The position numbers and the translations under genes were made by a program. Shown piece after piece: positions 51,907-60,700 of a stretch of DNA of 64,000 nucleotides. Source of the stretch: an uncultured Prevotellaceae bacterium (GTDB lineage: Bacteria; Bacteroidota; Bacteroidia; Bacteroidales; Bacteroidaceae); contig CACWWZ010000004.1 of the NCBI GenBank assembly GCA_902764705.1, positions 62,001 to 126,000 of the forward strand, read 5' to 3'. The notes below the pieces were generated by a model. It was not told the origin of the DNA. It did not search any database and saw only the letters and a list, made by a program, of their open reading frames with translations. Within the stretch, counting starts at the first letter, position 1. Every line of letters begins with the position of its first letter.

Positions 51907-52910
51907 TGAAACGACAGTTCATTGCATTTCTTTCCGTCGTCTTGTTGCTGTCGGCATGTGGTGTCGACGGCAACAAGTTCCGGCTTTCGGGACGTCTGCG
52001 CAACATGAATCAGGGCATGTTCTGGATTTACAGCCCCGATGGCGCCATAGAAGGAATCGACACCATCCAGGTGCACGAGGGACGCTTCTCGTATGAGACG
52101 GAACTGCGCGTGCCTGCCACCTTTGTCGTGATATTCCCCAACTTCTCGGAACAGCCTGTCTTTGCAGAGCCGGGAGAAGAGGTCGACATCAAGGGTGACG
52201 CCTCACATTTGAAGGAAATCATCATCAAGGGTACCGACGACAACGATGCAATGACTGAACTGCGTATGGACTTGAACGAGCTCATGCCTCCAGAAATTCC
52301 AGTGGCTGTCAGCAAGTTCATCAACAAGAATCCCAAGTCGCGCGCCAGCCGCTATCTGTTGCAACGCTATTTCCTGGCCGATCCGCAAGCCAATATGCAA
52401 CAGGCCTATGTGCTCGCTTCGCTGATGCATAAGGAAGACCCTGACGATGGCCAGTTGACGAAATGGAAAAAAGAACTGGAGAGTCTGCGTAATGGCCAAG
52501 TGAACAAGCCTCTGTCTGATTTCTCAGCCAAGGACGTCAAGGGACGCAGCGTTTCGCCCGGCGACTTGAAATCAAAAGTCAATGTCGTCACGGTATGGGC
52601 TTCGTGGAACTACCAAAGCACTGATATCCAACGGCGTCTGCAGCGTCTGAAGAAAGACCATGGCGACAAGCTCAGTGTGGTGAGTGTCTGTCTGGATGCC
52701 GACAGCAAGAAGTGCCGGCAGACCATCGAACGCGACTCCCTGCCTTGGAAAACAGTATGCGACGGCCGCATGTGGCAAACGCCCATGCTCTCCAGACTCG
52801 GCATTGCCGACGTGCCCGGCAATCTGGTAACTAATGATAAAGGCACCATAGTAGCCCGTAACTTGAATCCCCAGAAGTTAGAAGAGAAAATACAGCAAAT
52901 GCTCAAGTAG
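51906..52910 (+). CDS. DUF4369-TlpA-like lipoprotein lacking redox cysteines
   Basis: 334 residues, lipobox LLSAC with Cys18. Residues about 25-125 are a DUF4369 domain (FRLSGRLRNMNQGMFWIYSPDGAIEGIDTIQVHEGRFSYETEL..PVFAEPGEEVDIKGDA). Residues about 200-334 are a thioredoxin-fold TlpA/ResA-like domain, but the usual W-C-x-x-C position reads WASWNYQS, so both cysteines are absent while the cis-Pro (ADVPGNLV) is kept. It is therefore probably not a thiol-disulfide oxidoreductase and may serve as a binding or structural module. Immediately follows the TPR lipoprotein. Confidence 0.8.
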   Translation: MKRQFIAFLSVVLLLSACGVDGNKFRLSGRLRNMNQGMFWIYSPDGAIEGIDTIQVHEGRFSYETELRVPATFVVIFPNFSEQPVFAEPGEEVDIKGDASHLKEIIIKGTDDNDAMTELRMDLNELMPPEIPVAVSKFINKNPKSRASRYLLQRYFLADPQANMQQAYVLASLMHKEDPDDGQLTKWKKELESLRNGQVNKPLSDFSAKDVKGRSVSPGDLKSKVNVVTVWASWNYQSTDIQRRLQRLKKDHGDKLSVVSVCLDADSKKCRQTIERDSLPWKTVCDGRMWQTPMLSRLGIADVPGNLVTNDKGTIVARNLNPQKLEEKIQQMLK

Positions 52911-52911
52911 G

Positions 52912-52946
52912 AGTGATCAGTGAGAAGTGATAAACGATAAGTGATG
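52912..52946 (+). repeat. Heptad tandem repeat, five units, at the AsmA-like start
   Basis: Units AGTGATC, AGTGAGA, AGTGATA, AACGATA, AGTGATG in succession; the last unit contains the ATG (52944) of the AsmA-like gene and the first starts 2 nt after the TlpA-like stop. Confidence 0.85.
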
Positions 52947-55106
52947 ATAGGGAAACTGCTGAAATGGACCATACGCATAGCCTGCGCGCTGGTAGGATTA
53001 ACAGCTATCCTGCTGGTAGTAGCTTTTTTCGTTGTCAATTCAGCTTCTTTCCAAAAGAAAATGCTTCAACAGGCTACGGACCTCCTTGAGGACAAGCTGC
53101 AGACCCATATCCAAATCGACAGCGTAAGCATCGACCTGCTAACACTCGACGCAGAACTCTACCGGCTTTCTATCGAAGACCGCCAGCAACGCAAGATGTT
53201 CCAGATGGACTATCTGAAGGCCGATGTTGACATTTGGAAACTTCTCAACCACAAGCTCCGTATCAGCGAGGCCAAGGTGAAGGGGCTGCGAGCCGAACTG
53301 CACCATGTACCCCACGATTCCATCGACTCCATCGCCAACTACCAGTTCGTCATCGATGCCTTCAAGAAAGACAAGACCGACGGTCAAAGGTCAAAAGACG
53401 AAGGTCAAAGGTCGAAGGTCGAAGGTCAAAGGAAAAAGCTCACGTTCATCATGAATAAGTTCACTGCCGAGGATATCCACGTCAGCTACAACAACTATTC
53501 CTTCTCCCTCGACAAGCTGCTTTACACACAGAAACACCGCAATAAGACCAACATCAGCGTCGAACAGTTGTCGGCACAATGGGACCGCACCAACAAGAAA
53601 GGATGGCAGGTGACCAACGACGCCACCATCGGCAAGGTGTTCCTACGCAATGAAATGGGCCACTGGCTTGTCGACGTCAGCGACCTGCACTTCCGTAACG
53701 ACAACCACCATCCCCGCAAGAATGCCGGCAAGCCTAAGCGTGGCTTCTTCGACCTTGAGCACCTCAATGCCTATGCCAACCTGAAAGCCGACATCGACTA
53801 CGCGAAGGGCGACTCCATACACGGCCGTGTCACTGAGCTCACAGCATGCGACACCATTATGGGTATCGACATCCGCGACCTGTACACCACCTTCTCGTGG
53901 AACAAGCAGCGCCTCTTCTTCCGCGACTTTGTCGTCCGCCAGGTCAACACCGAGCTGCGATTCGACAAAGGCTACCTCATCCTGCCCAGCAAGAAACTCG
54001 GTCGCAAACTGTCGTACCGCACGTCGACCATCAAGGGACGCGTCATCCTGAAGGACATTTCGCGCACCTTCGCTCCTGTGCTCAAAGACTTCACCATGCC
54101 CCTGAACCTTAGCGTACGGTTCAGTGGTAACGCGGACGGCATGGCCTTCAGCAACGTCAAGGTCACTACCGACAACAAGCAGCTAACCGTTGCGGCCCAC
54201 GGCAACATCAACAACCTGAAGGACAAATACAAGCTACGCGTTCATTTCGACGTCGACCGCATGGTAGCCGAGGGAGGCATCAAGGAAACCATTATCAAGC
54301 AGTTCCCCGTCAAGCGTTTCATGATGAAACAACTCCATGCACTCGGCACGCTCCATTATCGCGGTTCGTTCAATGTGCTATGGAAGAAAGAAGAGTTCCA
54401 GGGAAATCTGGGCACGCAGGCTGGTGTCCTGAAGTTCTATTTCGCCATCGACGAAAACAATAAATACCTCTCTGGCAATGCCAGCACCGAATTCCTTGAA
54501 ATCGGCCATGTCATGGATATGGAGGATATCGGTCCCGTTGCCGCCACTGCCACCTTCAAGATTGACATCTCCAAGCCCCGCACCGCCGTCATCCGCAAAC
54601 GCGTAGGTGGCAAACTGCCTATTGGCGAGGTGAAGGCCCATGTGTCGCGCGCTTCCTATAAGTTTATTTCCACCAAGGGTCTTGATGTTGAGATTGTCAG
54701 CGACGGTGCTGTAGCCGAAGGCAGTCTCCAGGCCCCCGGCAAATGGATGGATCTGAGCTGCACGTTCAGTTTCACCAATACCAACGAGATGCACAAGATA
54801 AAAATCAAGCCCAATATGAAGCTCCACCTTTCCGGCAAGTCAAAAGGCGCAAGTGAAGCCGACAAGGCTGAAATGGAAGCGCGTCGTCAGCAGCAGTTGG
54901 AAGAGAAAGACGCCATCAAGGCCGCCAAGCAGCAGTATAAAGACGAGAAGCGACGCCTCAAAGCCGCCAGGGAGCAAGCCGAGGCCGAAGAGCGCGCTGC
55001 TGCCAAGGCTGCCAAACAACAGCGCAAGGCCGAAGAAAAACAACGCAAAGCTGAAGAGAAGGCTGCCCGCAAAGCCGAAAAAGCCGCCCGCAAAGGTAAC
55101 CAATGA
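52944..55106 (+). CDS. AsmA-like outer-membrane assembly protein
   Basis: GTG at 52941 is in frame; ATG at 52944 (MIGKLLKWTIRIACALVGLTAILLVVAFFVVNSASFQKK) is chosen. 720 residues: one N-terminal membrane helix, then a long beta-rich AsmA/TamB-type region (VSIDLLTLDAELYRLSIED, LKADVDIWKLLNHKLRISEAKVKGLRAELHHV, .. VGGKLPIGEVKAHVSRASYKFISTKGLDVEIVSDGAVAEGSL). The last 80 residues are a charged Lys/Glu/Ala coiled coil. AsmA family proteins move phospholipids across the periplasm. The segment DGQRSKDEGQRSKVEGQRKK is encoded by a heptad repeat. This tail may contact the peptidoglycan. Confidence 0.75.
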   Translation: MIGKLLKWTIRIACALVGLTAILLVVAFFVVNSASFQKKMLQQATDLLEDKLQTHIQIDSVSIDLLTLDAELYRLSIEDRQQRKMFQMDYLKADVDIWKLLNHKLRISEAKVKGLRAELHHVPHDSIDSIANYQFVIDAFKKDKTDGQRSKDEGQRSKVEGQRKKLTFIMNKFTAEDIHVSYNNYSFSLDKLLYTQKHRNKTNISVEQLSAQWDRTNKKGWQVTNDATIGKVFLRNEMGHWLVDVSDLHFRNDNHHPRKNAGKPKRGFFDLEHLNAYANLKADIDYAKGDSIHGRVTELTACDTIMGIDIRDLYTTFSWNKQRLFFRDFVVRQVNTELRFDKGYLILPSKKLGRKLSYRTSTIKGRVILKDISRTFAPVLKDFTMPLNLSVRFSGNADGMAFSNVKVTTDNKQLTVAAHGNINNLKDKYKLRVHFDVDRMVAEGGIKETIIKQFPVKRFMMKQLHALGTLHYRGSFNVLWKKEEFQGNLGTQAGVLKFYFAIDENNKYLSGNASTEFLEIGHVMDMEDIGPVAATATFKIDISKPRTAVIRKRVGGKLPIGEVKAHVSRASYKFISTKGLDVEIVSDGAVAEGSLQAPGKWMDLSCTFSFTNTNEMHKIKIKPNMKLHLSGKSKGASEADKAEMEARRQQQLEEKDAIKAAKQQYKDEKRRLKAAREQAEAEERAAAKAAKQQRKAEEKQRKAEEKAARKAEKAARKGNQ
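53382..53430 (+). repeat. Heptad repeat inside the AsmA-like gene, seven units
   Basis: Seven 7-nt units near GGTCAAA/GGTCGAA (one AGACGAA), read in frame as a polar DGQRSKDEGQRSKVEG-type loop. Confidence 0.9.
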
Positions 55107-55124
55107 CAATCATGACAATGACAA

Positions 55125-55560
55125 TCATGACACACTGGTCTGCACTTTACGATACCGTCCTGCTTCCGTTTGCACGATGAGTCCCTGCTTTCTCCAGTTC
55201 TTCAGCATCTGGTGGACCTGGTTGCACGTGCCTCGTCGTTGAACTTCGTGGCGATGTACAGGCACTCGGTCTTGGTGAGCGAGTAATAAGGTGTCAGCTT
55301 AGTGCCACCATTCGGCAGATTGTAGACTTTTTGCAAGAGCGCAAATTTGCGCCCTTGTACTTTTTCCCACGCAGGCTCCATATTTCTGATAGCCTGCATC
55401 ACGTTCTTGTGTTGTTTACCTGTCAGCTCGACCGTTTTAGAACGTAAGGACAAACGGTTTTCACGTACCCCTCATCCTCAAACTTCTGGTACCTCATACG
55501 CAGCCGATGGTCAGTCTTCATGGCACGGATGACACCAAAAACAGAATGTGTCATAGGTGT
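55125..55560 (-). pseudogene. Decayed mobile-element genes (mosaic of fragments)
   Basis: Read on the minus strand, three fragments in different frames follow one another. First, about 55560-55450, an open stretch ending with GVIRAMKTDHRLRMRYQKFEDEGYVKTVCPYVL resembles the N-terminal region of VirE/BT4734-type primase-like proteins of Bacteroides islands. Second, 55453-55225, VELTGKQHKNVMQAIRNMEP and YYSLTKTECLYIATKFNDEARA resemble a Rha-type phage regulator that breaks off where an RW motif is expected. Third, to a stop at 55125-55127, CNQVHQMLKNWRKQGLIVQTEAGRYRK, a helical DNA-binding-looking end. None is intact. The family likenesses are from memory. Confidence 0.5.
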
Positions 55561-55714
55561 CATACATGTCATAGGTGTCATTAAGGTTTTTGAATCGTGT
55601 GGGGGGATTTATATGCACTATTATAATAAATATATATATTTATTATAATAGTGAGTATTTTCACACCCGAAATGCTTAATGACATGTGTGACACATACGA
55701 CATGTGTGACACAT
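55546..55714. repeat. Nested inverted repeat with perfect 38-bp AT palindrome
   Basis: Two 40-nt arms (55546-55585 and 55675-55714) are inverted copies, each composed of four TGTCA-type motifs spaced about 9-10 nt and ending in ATTAAG. Between them is a perfect palindrome of 38 nt (55616-55653), two 19-nt halves of CACTATTATAATAAATATA type. Both structures share nearly the same centre. The layout resembles an iteron-bearing origin or a regulator-binding region of a mobile element. Confidence 0.85.
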
Positions 55715-55792
55715 TTTACTTGCAAATTACGTCTAAACTCTTTTTAACTAAAAGTTCGAACGAAAACGCTTTTCTATATGCTGAAAAATTCG

Positions 55793-55892
55793 TACCTTTG
55801 CGATGCATTTGAGATGCATCGCGAGTGAAGGCTGCGGCTCAGCATAGCTCGAGCGAGCTCGGCTCTGCGTTCGCCTTGCACTTCACTTGGCA
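55793..55892 (+). ncRNA. Possible structured RNA or repeat element downstream of a promoter box
   Basis: A TACCTTTG -7 box (55793-55800) is followed at once by a 9-bp stem GCGATGCAT-TTGAG-ATGCATCGC (55800-55822) and by AGTGAAG (55824-55830) that pairs with CTTCACT (55881-55887), enclosing CTCGAGCGAGCTCGG-type self-complementary sequence. No protein frame. The -33 element is weak, so transcription is uncertain. It may be a dispersed repeat. Confidence 0.4.
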
Positions 55893-56071
55893 GTGTCGAT
55901 AATAAAGATGGAACGGCGCACAAGGCAGCGAAATATTTGTCTCAGGCCTGCAAAAATTTTCTCCCTGCCCAGGGCGCAAAAATCCCCTCCCGAAATCGGC
56001 AAAACGAGTTCATCAACCACAAACTGCTAATTTTCGAATTATTTTAATATTTGAGCTTTTCCCGAGATATA
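55893..56071. other. Non-coding stretch before the AraC gene end
   Basis: About 180 nt, no credible gene on either strand, no repeat or terminator recognised. It is A/T-rich at its right end and separates the structured element from the convergent stop of the AraC-type gene. Confidence 0.5.
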
Positions 56072-57202
56072 TTATTTGCCTCCAACGTATTCTGAGGGTG
56101 CCATGCCGGTGGCCTGTTTGAAAATCTTCTGGAAGTGGGTACGGTTGAAGCCGCAGTGGTCAGCAACGGCCTCGTTGGTCCAGTCGCTGTGTTCCGTCAA
56201 CACACGCTTGGCCTCCTCGATGCGCTGGGCAATAATCCATTTGGTGAACGACTGGTGTCCGGAAGCCTTGACCCACGCCGTCAGCTGATAGCGGGGAATC
56301 TTCATGGCTTCGGCGGCCATAGGACTGGTGGTACCGGCCTTCAGGTGGCCTCCCGATGCCAGCCAACGCTCTACGGCCTGACTGACGTTCTGCATCATCA
56401 CGGGTGATAATCCACCGTCGCCTGCCTCCCGTCTCTCATCTCCTGTCTGCCGACTCCTGTCTCCGGCCTCCTCGCGTTCACTCTCCTCTGCCTCACGAAC
56501 GCGCCACATGGCATTACTCGTAAAGTATCGCACGAAGCAGAACCACATCATGAAGATGCCCCAGAAGAAGCAGAGCGAAAAGATGACGATGATGATGTTC
56601 GGGCCGAATATCAACAGGGGCACGAATACCGCCAGGAGTCCGTTCACACCGATGGCATGCTTCATCCATTGCGTCAGTCCCTGGCGTTCGCGGTCGTAGT
56701 AGTTTTCTATCACGGCCTGCATGCGTTGCAGTTCACGAAACTGCAAAACACAATAATATATCTGAATGACGGCATATAGCACGCTCATGCAAATCTCTGT
56801 CAAAAGCACACGTTCCGATAGTTGCGCTATGGGGTGCCCGTCGGTGGCTACCGCAATGGCGAGGCAGGCAAACACCACCAGCGTCACGCCAGCCCATACC
56901 CACCGCTCGAAGCGTGAGAGCCGTCCCTGCCGTTGCAGGTTCAGGATGGTCAGGTTCATGAGCGACGATGCCGGCACGAAGAAGGCCAGGTTCACCAACA
57001 CAGCCTGGGTAATACCCATTGTGCGCAACTGCGTGACATACTGAACCAGGAATTGTGCTCCGATGAGTCCCAATGCCCCGACCATGAGCCAACGCGACCG
57101 GTTGATCACCTTGTCGCGCTTCACCTCGCCGGGCATCAGCACAATGAGTGCCGAACACATCATCACCATCATGACGACGGCTGAAAACTGCATTTCTTTC
57201 AT
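56072..57202 (-). CDS. Membrane-anchored AraC-family transcriptional regulator
   Basis: 376 residues. Six or seven membrane helices in residues 1-240 (FSAVVMMVMMCSALIVLMPG, WLMVGALGLIGAQFLVQYV, AVLVNLAFFVPASSLMNLTIL, WVWAGVTLVVFACLAIAVA, VLLTEICMSVLYAVIQIYYCVLQF, HAIGVNGLLAVFVPLLIFGPNIIIVIFSLCFFWGIFMMWFCFVRYF). A polar linker of SEREEAGDRSRQTGDERREAGDGG, encoded by eight 7-nt repeats, leads to a C-terminal AraC DNA-binding domain (YQLTAWVKASGHQSFTKWIIAQRIEEAKRVLTEHSDWTNEAVADHCGFNRTHFQKIFKQATGMAPSEYV). It probably senses an envelope signal and regulates the divergent cluster. Near-leaderless promoter at 57210-57239. Confidence 0.85.
   Translation of the reverse strand: MKEMQFSAVVMMVMMCSALIVLMPGEVKRDKVINRSRWLMVGALGLIGAQFLVQYVTQLRTMGITQAVLVNLAFFVPASSLMNLTILNLQRQGRLSRFERWVWAGVTLVVFACLAIAVATDGHPIAQLSERVLLTEICMSVLYAVIQIYYCVLQFRELQRMQAVIENYYDRERQGLTQWMKHAIGVNGLLAVFVPLLIFGPNIIIVIFSLCFFWGIFMMWFCFVRYFTSNAMWRVREAEESEREEAGDRSRQTGDERREAGDGGLSPVMMQNVSQAVERWLASGGHLKAGTTSPMAAEAMKIPRYQLTAWVKASGHQSFTKWIIAQRIEEAKRVLTEHSDWTNEAVADHCGFNRTHFQKIFKQATGMAPSEYVGGK
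56415..56470 (-). repeat. Heptad repeat inside the AraC gene, eight units
   Basis: On the plus strand eight 7-nt units (CTGCCTC, CCGTCTC, CTGTCTC and variants) in direct succession from 56415 to 56470; on the coding strand they are near GAGACAG. They code for the linker between the membrane domain and the DNA-binding domain. Confidence 0.9.
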
Positions 57203-57209
57203 CGTGCTG

Positions 57210-57239
57210 CAAAATTACGAAAAAGTGTGCAAACGACAA
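57210..57239 (-). promoter_or_regulatory. Promoter of the AraC-type gene
   Basis: On the minus strand TTG (57237-57239), 19 nt, TAATTTTG (57210-57217). The ATG at 57202 leaves a leader of only about 4 nt. Confidence 0.65.
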
Positions 57240-57253
57240 AGAAAAATGCAAAA

Positions 57254-57325
57254 AAGTGTCTCCATTCGTCAAATAGCGACAACAAATTCGTCGAACAGAG
57301 ACACCTTTTTGCGAATAGAGACACC
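57254..57325. promoter_or_regulatory. Operator cluster between the AraC gene and the small-protein cluster
   Basis: CGAACAGAGACACC (57292-57305) and CGAATAGAGACACC (57312-57325) are direct repeats exactly 20 nt apart. A weaker copy, CAAATAGCGACAAC, is at 57270-57283, and an inverted copy, AAGTGTCTCCATTCG, at 57254-57268. The regular spacing, the location in the divergent intergenic region and the AraC-type neighbour make this a likely binding site for the regulator. Confidence 0.7.
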
Positions 57326-57377
57326 TTATTTTAATGATTATTCTTATTTTCGCACCCGAAAATCAAAAACCATAAAT

Positions 57378-57494
57378 ATGAATATTATTAACTTCTTCCA
57401 CAATGCCCCCGTGCTCGCCACCCTCATCACTTTGGTCTATGCGGCCATTTGGGGAGTCTTCGTCTATATCCTGATTCGAATGTACAAGAAATAA
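57378..57494 (+). CDS. 38-residue single-pass membrane protein
   Basis: ATG at 57378. The protein MNIINFFHNAPVLATLI.. consists of one hydrophobic helix (about residues 10-32) flanked by a short N-terminus and a positively charged C-terminus (RMYKK). No family recognised. A -7-like TATTTTCG is at 57345-57352. The next gene, a 61-residue peptide, begins 23 nt later, so they are probably co-transcribed. Confidence 0.6.
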   Translation: MNIINFFHNAPVLATLITLVYAAIWGVFVYILIRMYKK

Positions 57495-57516
57495 AAAACA
57501 AAAAACTAAAAACAAT

Positions 57517-57702
57517 ATGAAAAAGTATTATTTGAAGCCCTCGATGGAGGCAGTAGAGATCAAGAATGAGTGTCAGATTCTGGCAGGTAGCGTAACCAGC
57601 GTCAACAGCGATGGCGTCTTCGACGGAACCATCACCGGCAGCAACGAGCCCGGACGCGCTCCCGAATTCCAAGAGATGCAGGACCTGCTGTTCGGAAAAT
57701 GA
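57517..57702 (+). CDS. 61-residue secreted-peptide-like protein
   Basis: MKKYYLKPSMEAVEIKNECQ followed by ILAGSVTSVNSDGVFDG and an acidic Gly/Asn/Pro-rich end (EPGRAPEFQEMQDLLFGK). Proteins with an MKKY..KPSMEVVEIK start and a short variable tail are recurrent in Prevotella genomes; the start is not a typical signal peptide. It could be a precursor peptide or a small partner of the large proteins encoded next. No function is known to me. Confidence 0.65.
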   Translation: MKKYYLKPSMEAVEIKNECQILAGSVTSVNSDGVFDGTITGSNEPGRAPEFQEMQDLLFGK

Positions 57703-57730
57703 AAAAACAACCTTCGTAAGTCGTAAATCT

Positions 57731-57756
57731 TTGGAGTTAACGAAGCGATAACTCCA
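57731..57756 (+). repeat. Inverted repeat GGAGTTA..TAACTCC before the first GLUG gene
   Basis: GGAGTTA (57733-57739) with TAACTCC (57749-57755) around ACGAAGCGA. The same motif with a single change, GGAGTTAGCGAAGCGATAACTTC, lies before the second GLUG gene near 60849-60868. Confidence 0.7.
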
Positions 57757-57773
57757 GAAACTTGAATAAAAGA

Positions 57774-60700
57774 ATGAAAACAATCACCAAGAAACTAAAT
57801 AGCGTCTTAGCCACCGTGCTGACAATCGCGGCACTGGTGGCAGGACAGGGCGCGTGGGCCACGACAAAGTCTGTAACCTATAAGATTACTTCTGTAAATC
57901 GAAACTCGAGTTTAACGGCCTATGAAATCGTTTTCACCCGTCAGAACGACGCGACCCGCACGGATGACGACCCGTTCGACACTTCTGCACCGACCACCTA
58001 TACGACCTCGGTACTCATAGGTTCCATCGAAAACAACCAAAGCGGCTATTTCTCGGTCCAGCTTGCCGACGGCTTCCAACTTAACAGCTCGTGGAACGCA
58101 AACAGCACCGTTAGATTTATGAGCAATTGCATCTATCCTAGTGCCAGCGATAAATATATCACTTACAGCGTCTCGTGCAGCAACGACAACTACTACGTTA
58201 CGCACGTCATGATGACAGGACATAATAGCAATTATCAACAAGGATTGTTGCAGCCCTCCCCACACCTTAACGACCCGATCGACTATGACTACAGCAGCGA
58301 GTGGCACTTCCATAATAGCTACCTGTCTGCCTATGCCTTTGGCCAGATCACCATCACCTATACCGACGTGCCGCTACTGAGCATCTTCGAGTCCGACGGC
58401 GAGAACGCCTATAAAATCAAGGACAAGTACGACCTGAGGCACCTGGCGGCATACGTAAACAACGGTGGCAACAACTGCAGCGGTCTCACCTTCCGCCAGA
58501 CGCAGGCCATCACCTGCGACGCCACATATGTCCCCATCGGATACAGGTTTAGCAGCAGCAACAGATCTTATTTCAAGGGAACCTACGACGGCCAGGGCCA
58601 CACGGTCAGCGGTATCACCGTCACCCGCACGGGCGACAGCGAGGCAGATGGTTGCATCGGTCTCTTCGGCTATGTCGAATATGGCGGCACCGTGCAGAAT
58701 GTCGTCCTCGCCAGCAGTACTTTCACGGGTAATGACAAGATTGGCGGCATCGTGGGTTTAAACTGGGACGGCACCGTGAAGAACTGCCGTGTGGAGAGCA
58801 GCGTCACCATCAAGGCGGGATGCAACAATGCCTGGAACCACGGTGGCATCGTGGGCTATAATGATAGTGGCACTATTGAGGGTTGCGTCAGCGCTGCCAG
58901 CATCTTGAACAACGGCAAGTCTACCCACCAGTTCTGCGGTGGCATCACAGGCCGCACCAGCAGGACGATTCGCGACTGCCTCTATACTGGCACCACCATT
59001 GAAGCTGCCGCTTACAAAGGCGCCATCTGCGGCTATTCTGACGGCGGTGCGACCTACGCCAACAACTATTACACCGCCATCGCCCTCGGTGGCGTGGGTT
59101 CAACAAACAGCAGCAGCGACCAGGACGGTGCCCGCCGCGCCCGCACCGTGACCCTGGGCGAGAACGTGGCCCTCGCGGGCAACGAGACCACATACGAGAT
59201 ACAGAACCACAGCAGTCTGACGGCCATCGGCAGCACTGCCCTGAGTTATAACGACGGCAGCGCTACCACCCTCTACAGCGGAGCCACACAGGCGTTGAAT
59301 CTGCGCTACGGCGGTGAGGCACTGGCAACGGGCTATGCTGCCGTTTACAGCGTGGACGGAACAGCGATTGCGCGTAGCACGTTCGAAGTGCCTGCCGGTG
59401 ATGTCGGCGTTTCCGTTGCAGCCACCGATGTATGGGGCGTTAGCGGTACACCTGCCGCCGACGGCAGCGCTGATCATCCCTATACCATCAGCAGCACTTA
59501 TGGCCTCGACCTGTTGGCCAAGAATGTGAACGGCACCGACGGCTACACCGCCGCCGACTTCAGCGGCCGGCACTTCCTCCAGACCGCCCCTATCACCTAC
59601 GACGGCACGGAGAACAACTATACTCCCATAGGAAATAGCAGCCATTATTTCAAAGGCCATTATGACGGTCAGGGCTATACCATCAGCGGCATACGCATCA
59701 ACAGGACGCAGGACGATGTGGGTCTTTTCGGCAAAGTGGATAATGTCGGCACCGTCAAGAACGTCATCCTCAGCGATGCGCGCATCACCGGTGGTAATTA
59801 TACCGGTGGCATCGTGGGCACTAATAATGGCTTCGTCAAGAATTGTGTAGCCGTCAGCACTACAATTATTAAAAAAGAAAAATACAACTATGGTGTCATC
59901 GTCGGAATGACCAGCCGTCCCCTCAGTAATAACTATTATTTCAATTGCAGTCTGGGCGATAAAGACTATGACATCGGCATCGGCAATAGCGAGGATTCCG
60001 ACGACGAATACTATAACGATGGTGCGATACCGGTCAATGCTTTCCCCCTGCTCAGCACCGGCATCAACGACCACGTATTCGCCACTAACTACAACGTGCC
60101 AAACAAGGACTTCACTATTGCCGGGCGCACGCTCTACAAGGACGGTGACTGGAACACGCTGTGCCTGCCGTTCTCGCTGAGTGCCGGGCAGATAGCAGCA
60201 CACGAGAGATTCGCTGGCGCTGACATCCGTGCACTGAGTAGCGCATCGGTCGCCAACGGCACGCTGACACTGAACTTCACCGCAAAGGGCGCCGTCACCA
60301 GCATCCAGGCGGGCGTACCTTATATTGTAAGGTGGGACAGAGATTCCGAGTACGAGGATATGCCTTCTGCTTACGATATCAAGGACGCGACGTTCACCGG
60401 CGTCACCATCTCCAGTACCACGCCAGGGGCTGTCACCAGCACCGACGGCAAGGTGACCTTCCAGGGCACATACGGCTACACCGAGTACACCAACGAAGAC
60501 CGTAGCGTGCTGTTCCTCGGCACTCAGAACAGGCTGTACTATCCGCAGCCCGCTCTCAATGACCCCACTCAGCCCTTCGATGCAGACTACAACCCTTGGA
60601 TTTATCCCAGCATCGGTGCCTTCCGTGCCTACTTTAAGCTGAACGACACGAATGCCCCCAACCTGAATATCGTCCTGAACTTCGGAGACGGAACAACTTC

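Noticed and set aside
59100..60203. 367-codon minus-strand frame
   Set aside because: Shadow of the first GLUG gene; no start context or promoter.
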